Origin: Paucihalobacter sp036825875
GTDB taxonomy: Bacteria > Bacteroidota > Bacteroidia > Flavobacteriales > Flavobacteriaceae
Direction of reading: 5' to 3'
Assembly: GCF_036825875.1 (NCBI RefSeq)
Contig: NZ_DAISXK010000002.1
Location: 61,960 to 125,959, forward strand
DNA: 64,000 bases
Every line of letters starts with the position of its first letter. The stretch's first letter is position 1. The translations under genes and the position numbers were made by a program. Shown piece by piece: positions 1-10,378 of the stretch. Below the pieces are notes generated by a model. It was not told the origin of the DNA. It saw only the letters and a program-made list of their open reading frames with translations, and ran no database searches.

Positions 1-351
1 CACGGTTTTGAAACTTGGGCCAACTTCCCTCATGAGCAAGATAAACTATATTATTTAATAAAATCTTCCAAGGCCAAAGGAATCATGGTTTTATCTGGTG
101 ACAGACATATATCAGAATTTTCAAAAAAAGAAATCAAAGGATTAAAATATCCACTTATTGATTTTACGAGTAGCGGACTTACGCATGTTTACTCGAGCTA
201 TAGTGGTGAACCTAATCAATACCGCATTGGAAACGTTATTAACCAAAAAAGTTTTGGCGTATTGCGTTTTAATTTTAAAGCCAAACGGGTAATCATGTCA
301 ATGCACGATGAAAGCAATAAACCATTAGCCGCATATGTAGCCAAATATTAA
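1..351 (+). CDS. PhoD-like alkaline phosphatase / metallophosphatase, C-terminal fragment
   Basis: The reading frame is open from the first base, so the gene begins upstream of the window and only the last 116 residues are present. The fragment carries the motif SGDRHISEF, which resembles the conserved GDxH metal-binding motif near the C-terminus of the PhoD-like family, followed by a short beta-rich tail ending in AAYVAKY. Family members are exported, metal-dependent phosphatases or phosphodiesterases acting on phosphate esters. The signal peptide and N-terminal metal ligands are outside the window, so export cannot be checked. Family assignment rests on one motif and the tail; fairly confident in the superfamily, not in the substrate. 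Confidence 0.7.
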   Translation, partial: HGFETWANFPHEQDKLYYLIKSSKAKGIMVLSGDRHISEFSKKEIKGLKYPLIDFTSSGLTHVYSSYSGEPNQYRIGNVINQKSFGVLRFNFKAKRVIMSMHDESNKPLAAYVAKY

Positions 352-382
352 TTGCAATTACAATGTAATACCACTACTTTTG
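352..382 (+). promoter_or_regulatory. Bacteroidota-type promoter of ndk
   Basis: The -7 box TACTTTTG (375-382) matches the TAnnTTTG consensus. A TTG at 352-354 lies 20 bases upstream, as expected for the -33 element. The start codon of ndk is 22 bases after the box. Confidence 0.65.
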
Positions 383-404
383 CAGCCAAATAAAAAATAA
401 ATAA

Positions 405-824
405 ATGGCAACAAATAGAACATTTACCATGCTTAAGCCAGATGCGGTTGAAAAAGGACACGTCGGCGCAATTTTAGAAAAAATTACAGCTACAGGATTT
501 AGAATAGTGGCATTGAAATTAACGCAAATGACTCAAAATGATGCTGAGACATTTTATGCAATTCATAAAGAACGTCCGTTTTTTGGAGAACTTGTAACTT
601 ATATGACCCGTGGCCCGATTGTAGCCGCCATCTTAGAAAAAGAGAATGCTGTTGAAGATTTTAGAACGTTAATCGGTGCTACCAATCCAGCCGATGCTGC
701 TGAAGGTACTATCAGAAAATTATATGCTGCTTCTATTGGCGAAAATGCTGTTCATGGAAGTGATAGCGACGACAACGCCGCCATTGAAGGCGCTTTTCAT
801 TTCTCTGGTAGAGAAATGTTCTAG
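405..824 (+). CDS. ndk: nucleoside diphosphate kinase
   Basis: Transfers the gamma-phosphate from ATP to nucleoside diphosphates through a phosphohistidine intermediate, balancing NTP and dNTP pools in the cytoplasm. The 139-residue protein has the usual family length. Catalytic His117 is seen in NAVHGSDS, and the conserved lysine of MLKPDA (Lys11) lies near the N-terminus. It has its own -7/-33 promoter and is followed at once by a strong hairpin terminator, so it is probably a single-gene transcription unit. The ATG is fixed by the MATNRTFTMLKPD start typical of flavobacterial Ndk. Nothing is unusual. Confidence 0.98.
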   Translation: MATNRTFTMLKPDAVEKGHVGAILEKITATGFRIVALKLTQMTQNDAETFYAIHKERPFFGELVTYMTRGPIVAAILEKENAVEDFRTLIGATNPADAAEGTIRKLYAASIGENAVHGSDSDDNAAIEGAFHFSGREMF

Positions 825-843
825 TGTAAAATATATTATAAAT

Positions 844-875
844 AAAAAACCACGCATAAAGCGTGGTTTTTTGTT
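844..875 (+). terminator. intrinsic terminator after ndk (possibly bidirectional)
   Basis: Stem AAAAAACCACGC / GCGTGGTTTTTT around the loop ATAAA, ending in a T run. The A run on the left side would also serve the convergent cold-shock gene on the minus strand. Confidence 0.88.
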
Positions 876-898
876 TCAAAAAAAGTTAATTATATTGC

Positions 899-1090
899 TT
901 ATAGAACTTTAACGTTCACAGCGTTTAATCCTTTTTTACCTTCTGTTAGTTCGAATTCAACGTCATCACCTTCTCTAATTTCGTCTACTAATCCTGAAAT
1001 GTGAACAAAATGCTCACGATTTGAACCTTCTTCTGTGATGAAACCAAAACCTTTGGCATCGTTGAAGAATTTTACTGTTCCTTTACTCAT
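899..1090 (-). CDS. CspA-family cold-shock protein
   Basis: Small single-stranded nucleic-acid-binding protein of 63 residues made of one cold-shock (OB-fold) domain. RNP1 is seen as KGFGFI, and RNP2 as HFVHIS (the usual form is VFVHFS or VFVHIS). Such proteins melt RNA secondary structure and are often induced by cold or growth transitions. The gene has its own -7 box on the minus strand and converges on ndk, sharing the terminator region. The leader implied by that box is only about 20 bases, much shorter than the long cold-responsive leader of E. coli cspA, so cold induction by that mechanism is not indicated. Confidence 0.95.
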   Translation of the reverse strand: MSKGTVKFFNDAKGFGFITEEGSNREHFVHISGLVDEIREGDDVEFELTEGKKGLNAVNVKVL

Positions 1091-1117
1091 GTTAAAAATT
1101 TAAATTATTAATTGATG

Positions 1118-1125
1118 CAAACTTA
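1118..1125 (-). promoter_or_regulatory. -7 box of the cold-shock gene
   Basis: On the minus strand the bases read TAAGTTTG, a full match to TAnnTTTG, 27 bases upstream of the ATG. No clear -33 TTG is seen at the right distance. Confidence 0.55.
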
Positions 1126-1223
1126 CGACTAAAAAATTCATTTTCACTATAATTTACTAAATATTTGAAAATAAATATTTTGTTAAGTTCGCTTTTCTTC
1201 CCTATTAAATACTTTATAAACAT

Positions 1224-4048
1224 TTAATCTTTAAGTATTACCGGCGTGCCTAAACCCAATTCTTTTAGTTTTTCTAATTGTGTTTTAGCATCGCCAACAA
1301 CCAAATAAATCATTTTGTCAGAATTAATATAGGTTTCGATTAAGGCCTGCATTTCCGAAATTGTCATATTTTTAGCTGACGCTTCATTCAACGAAATATA
1401 GTTTTCAGGCAAGTTGTAATTACTAATATCTCTCAGCATGTTTAACTTAGCACCTAAGGTTTCAAATGCACGCGCGTTACTTTTAATCATAAAACTTTTG
1501 GTAACCTCCAAATCATCTTCCGAATAGGTGGCACCATATTCCTCTAAAATCGATTTAATCAAATCTACGGCTTCAAAAGTTACATTACTTCTAACGCCGC
1601 TTGATATGGTAAACGGACCTACATAATTAGAACCTGAAAAACCTGATCTTATCCCGTAAGTATAGCCTTTATCTTCGCGAAGCGCCTGCGTTAATTTCGA
1701 GGCAAAACCACCTCCGCCAAGTTTGTAATTCATTACTTGAACCTTGTAATAGTCGGGATGTGTAGCGGCAATGGCTGGATTTCCAATGCGAAGTACCGAT
1801 TGTTTGGCATTGGGGATATCATAGAAATATAGTTTAGAATTGTCTATGGTATCAGGCGCTACTATCTCTGGTAAATTAATGTTTTTTACCGCCCAGTTAT
1901 TGTTGATATTTTCTAAAGCCGAAATAACTGCTTCGGTTTTAATATCACCAACCACATGCGCATTGCTGAGATGTGGCGAAAGATTATTTTGATAATAATC
2001 TTTTAAATGTTTAAGAGTAATGCTATCAACCGACGCTTGCGTACCTATATTGTCGTTTGCGAAAATATGATTGGCGCCATAAATTAATTTGGAATACAGT
2101 CGCGAAGCCACATTATTAGGATTGGCCTGGCGGCGCGCAATATTGCTCAAGGTACTTTGTTTTACCAGTTCAAACTCTTTCATATCCCATCTAGGCTCTA
2201 AAAGAATTTCCGATACCAACTGCATAGTTTCGTCAAAATATTTTGAAAGGGTAGTGCCGCTTATAACCACTGCGTCGTCTGTGGCGTAAGTAGAAATATT
2301 AGCGCCTAACATTTCAATGGCATATTCTAATTCTTCAGGAGTTTTTTGCTGTGTACCTTTGGTAAGCAAACTTGCCAGAAGATTTGAAACACCTATTTTA
2401 TCAGGGCTTTCTAACAACATGCCACCTTTAATTTGTATTTCAAATTGCACCAACGGGACTTCATTATTTTCAATTCCAAAAACTTTTAAACCGGATGATA
2501 ATTCACTTTTCCAAACTTTCGGAATGCTTAAACTTGGTGTTGTTCCGTATGGCGGCTCAGCCGATCTATCAAAGCTTGACAGCGTTTTAGGATAGTCACT
2601 TGCCACTTCAAGGTTAAAATCTTCTTCGGCGCCGTCAATAATTGGTTCTTCAACAACATCGGCTACAACTGATCCATCTAAAACCAATGACACTTGACCT
2701 TTAGGCACAAAACTAGAGGCTACATAATGCTTATTCTTAATGTACTTATTGTAAACTCGGGTAACATCATCAGTGGTAACGGCTAAAATTTGTTTAATGT
2801 CTTCATTGATGTAACCAGGATCACCAGCAAAAATTTGGTACTGCGCCAATTGAAATCCTTTACCTAAAACACTTGACAAACCAGAATAAAAATTGGTTTC
2901 TTGTTGGGCCTTGATACGATTTAAATCGGTTTCTGAAATGCCTTCTGTTTCAAATAATTTAAATGCATCATCTATCGCGCTTGCTACATCGTTAAGATTA
3001 GTGTCGTTAAATGCCGTCACACTCAACATGATTTGTCCAGCTAGTTCTGAACCATAATTAAACATGGATACTCTATCTGTAAGTTTTTTATCTTCAACTA
3101 AAACCTTTTGCAAAGGAGCTTTTTTACCACTAGACAAATATTCAAGTAGTACTTCCAAGGCATATGAATCTTTATGATATTCGTGAATGCCGGGCCAAGC
3201 CATTGTCAATTGAGGCAAACGTGCAAAATTGTCTTCGTGGTATAATTTTTTTGTTTCGTCTAGTATGATATTTTGTTTAGGTAAGGGCTTTATTTCTTCA
3301 CCTTTTGGAATTTAATCAAAGTATTTTTTTACCCATGTTTTGGCTTGATCTACATCAAAATCGCCTGCAATAGTTAGTGTAACGTTATTAGGCACATACC
3401 AGCGGTTGTAAAAATCCTTTACATCTTGCAAAGTTGCATTTTGTAAATCCTCTAAAGAACCAATAACTTCCCAACTGTAAGGATGGCCTTTTGGATACAA
3501 ATTTTATTGATCACGGAAAAATTATGACCATAGGGCACATTGTCAACACCCTGTCTTTTTTCGTTTTTTACTACTTGTTTTTCTTTCGCAAGCACTTCTT
3601 CAGTAACTGTGTTGATGAAAAAACCGAGCTTATCAGCTTCTGCCCAAATCATTTTTTCGAGTGCATCATTTGGTACGGTTTGAAAATAGTTGGTGCGGTC
3701 ACGGCTTGTCGAGCCATTCGCTCCGGAGCCACCTATGCGTGAGCTCATTTTATCCAAACCACCTTTTCCTAAATTTTCGGATTCTAGAAATAATAAATGC
3801 TCAAATAAATGCGCAAAGCCTGTTCTGCCTTCCAACTCTCTTGCTGAGCCGACGTGACTGGTAAGGGCTACAGCAACGACAGGGTCGGATTTGTCCACGT
3901 GGAAAATAACTTTCAGCCCATTATCTAAGGTAAAGCTCTCAAAGTCAACCTTAAACTCTGTTTCCTGTGTTGGTTGAGTGTCGCTTTTACATGCTGAAAG
4001 TAAGCATATTGCCAAAAGGCATGCGATTTTAATAGTTTTTGTGATCAT
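1224..4048 (-). pseudogene. M16 family (insulinase-like) two-domain zinc peptidase lipoprotein, broken by a frameshift and a nonsense codon
   Basis: An intact copy would encode about 941 residues. It starts at the ATG at 4048 with a lipoprotein signal peptide (lipobox LSAC). The M16 zinc motif HLFEH and a downstream Glu (EKQVVKNEK) are in the first fragment. Frame is lost at 3499-3505, where one extra A or T in the AAAATTT run of the minus strand rejoins the sequence to YPKGHPYSW. A second lesion, TAA at 3314-3312, follows KKYFD; the same frame continues as IPKGEE, so GAA to TAA is the simplest change. The remaining 695 codons stay open. The gene starts 11 bases after the M14 stop, so the two were probably cotranscribed. 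Sequencing error could explain the indel but less easily the substitution. Confidence 0.85.
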
Positions 4049-4059
4049 TATTATTTTAA

Positions 4060-6537
4060 TTAAAGCGTAAATGAATTGTTGTTTACAAAGAATATTGCAT
4101 TGATTAGAAATAGTTTTCCGTTCTCCCAAAAACTTCTGAACATTGGATTATCAGATAAATAGATTAAACTTCCTCTACCATAAGGTTGCTCGCCGAATAT
4201 CATAGTTTGGTTCAAGTTTTTGATAGCTTCTGAACCTGCAAAACCGGAAAACGGCTTCGTGTTGTTATCAATATATGCGACGTTATAACCTGAATCTAAA
4301 AGCTTGTAATTGGTGTTTCCTAATTTGAGTGTGAAATATTGATCGCCATAACCAAACGCTAAGGGATGGGTGGCGTCAACTGTTGTTTTAAAAATTGCAC
4401 CCGTAATCATTTGGTTGGTGTTGGCGCGCTCTTGATTGGCGTAAGTTGTTAGGTTAGGTGTTTTTTCGGTTTCTTCTTTGGTTTTGTATTGAAGTCCAAA
4501 GCTATCATCATTCGTAAAAGCACGCATGGCACCATCTATAGCAACAACTTTTCCACCTTTAGAAATCCAGTCTTTTAGACTTTTTAAATTGTCTTCAGTT
4601 AAAACACTTCCGTAATAACCGCTTGGCATAACGAGCACGTTAAAATCGCTCCAGTTGACATTTCGAAAGTGATTTGTATGAATGACGGTCACCTGAAAAT
4701 TCAGCTGTTTTTCAAAAAAATGCCATAACTCACCGAAGCTTAAAGACGATGTGCCATCACCGCTTAACAAGGCGATTTTTGGCTGATTAATAAGTTTGAT
4801 ATCGGGTGAACCAATATCGGGTGTCACATCCGAAAAGCCACTTGAAATTGGGCTTAATTGTCTTCTGTATTCTTGGGCAATACTGTCTAATTTATTTACG
4901 AAATCCTTGTGTTTTTGGTTATCGCCTTTGGTGATTATCAAACTTCCAGGTTGGTAGGTTATGCCTTTTTGAATCAATGGTTTTTCATTAAATCGCACCC
5001 GAATATTTGCTTGTAGTAAGGCTGACAAAAATTTGGCATCCTCCAAATCGTTCCATTTATTGATATAACCGTAAGCATCCTTTAAAGGCTCAATGTAAAG
5101 CCTTTCAAGTACTTCAAAATGCTCAATTTCTTGAGTAGCAGCAATTGCTTCCAAACCATGCGCGTAAGGAATACTCCACGCTGTAATATCGTAGGTAAGC
5201 GAATCGGAAAGTTTGGCATTCGGTTCAAAAAGTACTTTTACCATATTGCCTTTTGGCTGATTTGTACTGACTACTAAATCGCTAGCCGAGGTATTGATGC
5301 TTCCTTGAGTTCCTGTGCTATACTTATACCCCGTAACTTTTATGTTTTTTGGACTTCCGAATTTTATACCGTGTTGTAGCAACAAACTTTTTAGTCGGTC
5401 TATTTTGTCTTTACTACCTTGAAGTATATAACTTTTATATTTAAAATTTTTATTGTTGAAAAACTTAGCAAATTCTTCATTAAGTTTTTCAGCATTTTTG
5501 TGAGCCATTTCAACCGTTGCAAGCCCAGAAGTGGTGTGGTGTGTAAGGCGGTCTACCAGCGTAAGTTCAACACCTTCGTCGTTTAAAATTCCCAATCCAG
5601 CCATGCCATGTCCGGCCTGCTCATAAGTCATTCCAATCGCGCCCATATAGGTAGGATAAGTGTCCCCGTAACTCGGGTAAAACAAATCAAAACGTTCACG
5701 AGTAAAATATAACCAGCCGTTTTCGTCAAAATATTTGGCGTTGTTTTTTCCTATCTCAATTTGAAAATCACGCTGCCAATCGGTTATAATTTCGTGAAAA
5801 GGTTCGGCCGCTGGGGCAAAATAATAAGGTTCATTGATGCCTTGCTCGTGAAAATCAACATGTATATGTGGCATCCATTTGTTGTAAACTTTAATTCGGG
5901 TTTGGGTTTCTATTTGTGTAGCCCAAGCCCAATCTCTATTCAAATCGAATAAATAATGATTAGGTCGGCCGCCTGGCCATGGTTCACTATGCTCGGATGC
6001 TTGACGACTTGTGTTATAAGGCTTGCTGGCGGTTTCGTTAAACCAATTTACATAGCGGTCTCTTCCATCAGGATTTAAGCATGGGTCAATAATCACAATG
6101 GTATTTTTAAGCCATTCTTGTTTTTCTGTAAGTAATTTATAAATGGTTAGCATACTGGCTTCTGTGCTGGAAGCTTCGTTGCCATGCACGTTATAGCTTA
6201 GCCAAACGATGGCAGGATTATTTTTGGTTTTATCTCCATCTGTTATTCCAATATTCGCTAGGTTGTTGTTTCTAATCGACTCTAAGTTTTTAACATTTTC
6301 TTCGGAAGAAATAACGGCAATCATCAAATCTCTGCGCTCGTTGGTTTTTCCATAGTATTCTAGTTTAACTTGATTTTTGTTGGAAGAAGCGACATGTTCA
6401 AAATAATCTACAACTTCATAATGTCTAGTGAATTCTGACCCAAGTTCGTAACCAAAAAATTGTGATGGCGACTTTAATTGCGCCTGAATAGGAAGGATGC
6501 CTAAAGCGACAATCAATAATAAAGAAAGTAATCTCAT
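4060..6537 (-). CDS. M14 family zinc carboxypeptidase, exported
   Basis: An 825-residue exported metallopeptidase. Residues 1-19 form a signal peptide ending in QAQ. Zinc ligands are seen as HGNE (His118, Glu121) and the third His in VDFHEQG (His230); DPCLNPDGRD and the Asn-Arg pair in FDLNRDW fit substrate-binding positions of M14. A candidate catalytic Glu lies in MTYEQAG. A C-terminal segment from about residue 590 resembles a class I glutamine amidotransferase-like fold, common in large Bacteroidota M14 enzymes. It probably trims peptides in the periplasm or at the surface. The broken M16 peptidase gene follows 11 bases downstream, suggesting a former two-peptidase operon. Confidence 0.93.
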   Translation of the reverse strand: MRLLSLLLIVALGILPIQAQLKSPSQFFGYELGSEFTRHYEVVDYFEHVASSNKNQVKLEYYGKTNERRDLMIAVISSEENVKNLESIRNNNLANIGITDGDKTKNNPAIVWLSYNVHGNEASSTEASMLTIYKLLTEKQEWLKNTIVIIDPCLNPDGRDRYVNWFNETASKPYNTSRQASEHSEPWPGGRPNHYLFDLNRDWAWATQIETQTRIKVYNKWMPHIHVDFHEQGINEPYYFAPAAEPFHEIITDWQRDFQIEIGKNNAKYFDENGWLYFTRERFDLFYPSYGDTYPTYMGAIGMTYEQAGHGMAGLGILNDEGVELTLVDRLTHHTTSGLATVEMAHKNAEKLNEEFAKFFNNKNFKYKSYILQGSKDKIDRLKSLLLQHGIKFGSPKNIKVTGYKYSTGTQGSINTSASDLVVSTNQPKGNMVKVLFEPNAKLSDSLTYDITAWSIPYAHGLEAIAATQEIEHFEVLERLYIEPLKDAYGYINKWNDLEDAKFLSALLQANIRVRFNEKPLIQKGITYQPGSLIITKGDNQKHKDFVNKLDSIAQEYRRQLSPISSGFSDVTPDIGSPDIKLINQPKIALLSGDGTSSLSFGELWHFFEKQLNFQVTVIHTNHFRNVNWSDFNVLVMPSGYYGSVLTEDNLKSLKDWISKGGKVVAIDGAMRAFTNDDSFGLQYKTKEETEKTPNLTTYANQERANTNQMITGAIFKTTVDATHPLAFGYGDQYFTLKLGNTNYKLLDSGYNVAYIDNNTKPFSGFAGSEAIKNLNQTMIFGEQPYGRGSLIYLSDNPMFRSFWENGKLFLINAIFFVNNNSFTL

Positions 6538-6657
6538 TAAAAATGTTTTAAAAAATAAATGTAAAAGTAAGTATTATATTGCCAATTATGAATTAACTTA
6601 TATTTAGGAGATAGAATTATAATCTACTGTATATTTACCCATATTTTCAATTTTGTT

Positions 6658-8253
6658 ATGCCAATCGAGTGTATTCCTTACAGTGACACTAACTATTTTT
6701 CTAATCTGATTTGCGATTATGTTGAAGGCAAACCGCAGTTAAAACAGTTTTATAATAGATTTCCAAATCTCAACAATTTTAAAGATCAAATAGCTGAAAA
6801 AAAAGCCTCTTTTCCAATAGAAAACAGACAGATTTTAGCTGCGGTTTTAACTACTCAATACGCAAATTTTAATCCGTCTGAAGCAACTTCGCAGCACATA
6901 AATCTATTAAAATCCGAAAATACTTTTACAGTCACAACAGGACATCAATTAAATCTATTTACTGGTCCGCTGTATTTTTTGTATAAGATTATTTCTACAA
7001 TAAATCTAACCGAGGAATTAAAGAAAAGCCATCCTGAAAATAATTTTGTACCCATTTATTGGATGGCTACCGAAGACCACGATTTTGAAGAAATCAATTA
7101 CTTTAATTTCAAAGGAAAAAAAATACGCTGGCCCAAAAAAACTTCCGGGGCCGTAGGGGCACTTTCGACAGAAGGGTTAGAGGCTGTACTTAAGGTGTTT
7201 GCATCCGATTTGCCAGTAGGCACAAATGCCGATAAGCTAAAAACACTTTTTAAGGAAGCCTATTTAAACTACGACAATTTAAGTGATGCCACCCGATATC
7301 TAGCCAATGCTTTGTTTGCCGATTATGGATTAGTAATCATCGATGCTCAAGACAAAGCGTTGAAAAAACTCATGATACCGTATGTTGAAAAAGAATTAAC
7401 TCAGCAACTGGCATTTCAACATATCACAAAAACAAATATTGAAATTGAAGCGCTCGATTATGGAACACAGGTAAATCCTAGAGATATTAATTTCTTTTAT
7501 TTGAAAGATGGATTTAGGGAACGAATTACCATGTTGAATGATAAATTCCAGGTGGTTGACACGACAATCAGTTTTTCAAAAGAAGAGATTTTAAAGGAAC
7601 TTTTCGACCACCCCGAACGTTTCAGTCCAAATGTAGTTTTAAGACCATTGTATCAAGAAGTTATTTTGCCGAATTTATGTTACATCGGTGGTGGTGGTGA
7701 ATTGGCTTATTGGTTGCAACTAAAATCTAATTTTGAAGCTCAAAAAGTGATCTTTCCTATATTATTACTTCGTAATTCTGCCTTGATAAAAACAACTTCT
7801 ATTGCAGAGAAATTAAGAAAGCTCAACATTTCAAATAAAGATTTATTTTTAGGTAAAGATTCCTTAATCAATAAGAAAATCAGACAGATTTCGAACATTG
7901 ATATCGATTTTTCTCCTCAAAAAGAACATTTAAAAAAACAATTTGAAGATTTACACGCTTTAGCCAAACAAACCGATGCATCATTTAAAGGTGCTGTTAA
8001 AGCACAAGAAGTAAAGCAGATCAAGGGTCTCGAAAATTTGGAAAAACGGCTTTTAAAAGCACAAAAACGAAAACTCAAAGATCAAGTAGAGCGCTTGGCA
8101 GACCATCACAATCAACTTTTTCCTAATCAAAGTTTACAGGAACGACAATTAAACTTTTCGGAGATTTATTTGGAATATGGCGAGTCTTTAATCCCTGAGT
8201 TAATAGCACATTTACAGCCATTAAAAGTGGAATTTTCTATAGTGAAGCTATAG
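6658..8253 (+). CDS. bshC: bacillithiol biosynthesis cysteine-adding enzyme BshC
   Basis: Putative last step of bacillithiol synthesis: addition of cysteine to glucosamine-malate. The 531-residue length fits the family. The family core is readable as TVTTGHQLNLFTGPLY, then YWMATEDHDFEEIN and a C-terminal coiled-coil region rich in Lys and Glu (about 425-490). bshA and bshB are not in this window, as is usual because bsh genes are scattered. The gene is divergent from the M14 peptidase gene; a 7/8 match to the -7 box (TATATTTA, 6640-6647) lies just upstream. Bacillithiol would be the low-molecular-weight thiol of this organism in place of glutathione. Confidence 0.95.
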   Translation: MPIECIPYSDTNYFSNLICDYVEGKPQLKQFYNRFPNLNNFKDQIAEKKASFPIENRQILAAVLTTQYANFNPSEATSQHINLLKSENTFTVTTGHQLNLFTGPLYFLYKIISTINLTEELKKSHPENNFVPIYWMATEDHDFEEINYFNFKGKKIRWPKKTSGAVGALSTEGLEAVLKVFASDLPVGTNADKLKTLFKEAYLNYDNLSDATRYLANALFADYGLVIIDAQDKALKKLMIPYVEKELTQQLAFQHITKTNIEIEALDYGTQVNPRDINFFYLKDGFRERITMLNDKFQVVDTTISFSKEEILKELFDHPERFSPNVVLRPLYQEVILPNLCYIGGGGELAYWLQLKSNFEAQKVIFPILLLRNSALIKTTSIAEKLRKLNISNKDLFLGKDSLINKKIRQISNIDIDFSPQKEHLKKQFEDLHALAKQTDASFKGAVKAQEVKQIKGLENLEKRLLKAQKRKLKDQVERLADHHNQLFPNQSLQERQLNFSEIYLEYGESLIPELIAHLQPLKVEFSIVKL

Positions 8254-8338
8254 ATAATTGATTTTTAAGTTCATCTTTCTAGCAGGTTCAATTTTAGTTA
8301 TTCAATTGATAAAATCGAATTTTTTAGAATCCCATTAA

Positions 8339-10150
8339 TTATAATTCAATAACGAGTTCTTGTAACGATTCTTCAGTACTTAAATTCAATTTTTTACGAA
8401 GTCGATACCGTGCTTTTTTAACACCTTCAATAGAAATATTGAGAATATTTGCAATTTCTTTACTAGAAAGATTCATCTTTAAAAGTGACATCAAACGCAA
8501 GTCGTTATTGCTTAAATCGGGATAAGCTCGCATCACTTTGGAGTTGAAGTCTTTATGTACATCTTCGAAGTAACTTCTAAACTGTTCCCAAGTACTGTCG
8601 TTATTTATGTCTAGATTAATATTGTTTATAATTTTTTGATATTGTCTGGCATTTTTAGAATCTAATTTTAATTCTTTTAATTGTGCTTTTAAATCAAGTA
8701 GCACCTCATTTTTGTGTGCTAAATGTAGGGCATGTGTAGTGAGTTCTTTCTCTTTAAATTCTAAATCCTTATCTAGTTTTTCACGTTCAACTTTATTGCG
8801 TTTCATTTTTTGGCGTAATCCGTAAACTATTGCAATAGCTAATGCCGTGGCACCAATAAGTGAAATGAGAAGGAATAGCTTTTCACTTTCAGCTTTTTGC
8901 TTTCGTTCCTCTAAAAGTTTGATTTCATTTGTTTTAATAATGAGCTCCTTTTCCTTTTTCTCAGTTTGATACTGAATTTCTAATTCATTCATTCGCTCAA
9001 TTTTTTCCTTGCCTAAAATTTCGTCGTGAAGCTTATGGTATTCAGTATGGTATTCATAAGCCTTTTTATAACGTCCTAAACCAGCATAAGCTTTAGATAT
9101 CTCTAAGAGGTCGCCAATCTTTTTCTTACGGGTTCCTGTTTCATCTGCTATTTGTATGGCATCTTCCATGTATTTTAAGGCTTTCATATGTTCACCTTTT
9201 TTATTGTAAAGTTCTCCGAGATGCCTGAGGTTTAAACCAATAAGAGAGGTTTCACCGTATTGCTGGCTTAAATCTAAGGATTTATTATAATAGTATTCTG
9301 CAAGATCTAAACTGTCTTGTGCAGCATAAACCCAACCTAAATTATCGTAAATTCCTGCTAAATCATTGTTGTAATTTTGTTCCTTGTAATAAGGTTCTAC
9401 GACGCGCAATAGGGATTTTGCTTCTTCATATTGTTTTTGATTTTTTAGATTAATAGCCATATTTACATTCATACTGGATATATCGTCCTTTAAATTTAAT
9501 TTTTCATAGATAACTTTTGCTTTAGTATAGTAATCATTAGAAATATCGTAGTTGGCGATATCACCTTGAATGTTGCCAATATTCCAATAGCTTGCGGCAA
9601 TACTTTCTTCTGTATCACCTATTTTTTCTTTGAGTTTCAAACTTTTCATGTGTACTTCTAAACATTCTTTAAAGCGTCCTAAACTTCTTAGTGTATTGGC
9701 TTTATTATTAAGAACAGCGGAAACTTGAACCATATCATCCAATTCCGTGTACATATCAATCACTATATCATAAATTGAGTCTGATTTTTCGTACTGTGAA
9801 GTCATATTATAGTAAACTCCTAAATAATTGGTCGTTCTTGCAATAAATCTTTTGTTCTTCAGACGTTTTGCCAGCATTATCGTACTATCTAAATAAGGTT
9901 TCGAAGCTAACGGATCTACATAGATATATTCTGCCCATAACATTGCATAAGAAATAATTTGTGTTGTATCTGTTTGAATTGATGCTACTTGTATAAGACT
10001 GTCAACCCTTTTTTGATTTTGACAATGACTAATGTTAATAGTCAGGAAAAATACTAAAATCAAAAGTGAAAGCAATCTGTCCACTGCAAGAGAAGTATGT
10101 ATAAAGCTTTGGATCGATGGGACATTAATTGACGGGGTTAAAAGGCTCAT
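8339..10150 (-). CDS. TPR-containing one-component regulator with C-terminal LuxR-like HTH
   Basis: A 603-residue protein laid out as an N-terminal hydrophobic segment (about 25-43), a long block of tetratricopeptide repeats (about 60-380), a coiled coil, a membrane segment (LFLLISLIGATALAIAIVYG, near 430), a second charged coiled coil, and a C-terminal helix-turn-helix (about 545-600). The HTH reads LSSKEIANILNISIEGVKKAR, the LuxR/GerE pattern. Family knowledge: Bacteroidota have many such membrane-anchored TPR-HTH proteins, with the HTH in the cytoplasm. No kinase or receiver domain is present. The start is uncertain because the n-region before the first hydrophobic stretch is long. Ligand and targets are unknown; the surface cluster just downstream on the other strand is a candidate. 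Confidence 0.82.
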   Translation of the reverse strand: MSLLTPSINVPSIQSFIHTSLAVDRLLSLLILVFFLTINISHCQNQKRVDSLIQVASIQTDTTQIISYAMLWAEYIYVDPLASKPYLDSTIMLAKRLKNKRFIARTTNYLGVYYNMTSQYEKSDSIYDIVIDMYTELDDMVQVSAVLNNKANTLRSLGRFKECLEVHMKSLKLKEKIGDTEESIAASYWNIGNIQGDIANYDISNDYYTKAKVIYEKLNLKDDISSMNVNMAINLKNQKQYEEAKSLLRVVEPYYKEQNYNNDLAGIYDNLGWVYAAQDSLDLAEYYYNKSLDLSQQYGETSLIGLNLRHLGELYNKKGEHMKALKYMEDAIQIADETGTRKKKIGDLLEISKAYAGLGRYKKAYEYHTEYHKLHDEILGKEKIERMNELEIQYQTEKKEKELIIKTNEIKLLEERKQKAESEKLFLLISLIGATALAIAIVYGLRQKMKRNKVEREKLDKDLEFKEKELTTHALHLAHKNEVLLDLKAQLKELKLDSKNARQYQKIINNINLDINNDSTWEQFRSYFEDVHKDFNSKVMRAYPDLSNNDLRLMSLLKMNLSSKEIANILNISIEGVKKARYRLRKKLNLSTEESLQELVIEL

Positions 10151-10378
10151 AGTTTCTAGTGGTTGGTTTATCTAAGATAGCATATATTCTAAATTATAAC
10201 AAACTATTTTAAAATCAGTGAATTATAATGGTTAAAAGTACTGTTGTCTCCCTGTATTAAAGATCATTAAAAAATAGAAATATCCATTTTTTATATGGTG
10301 GACAAAAGGTGGACAACATGTGTTTTCTGTAATTTGAGAGGATTTCTTTTCTATTTTGGCTATGCAAAAATTGATTTC

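Noticed and set aside
3312..3500. Apparent small separate gene on the minus strand
   Set aside because: It is the middle piece of the broken M16 peptidase; the same protein continues on both sides.
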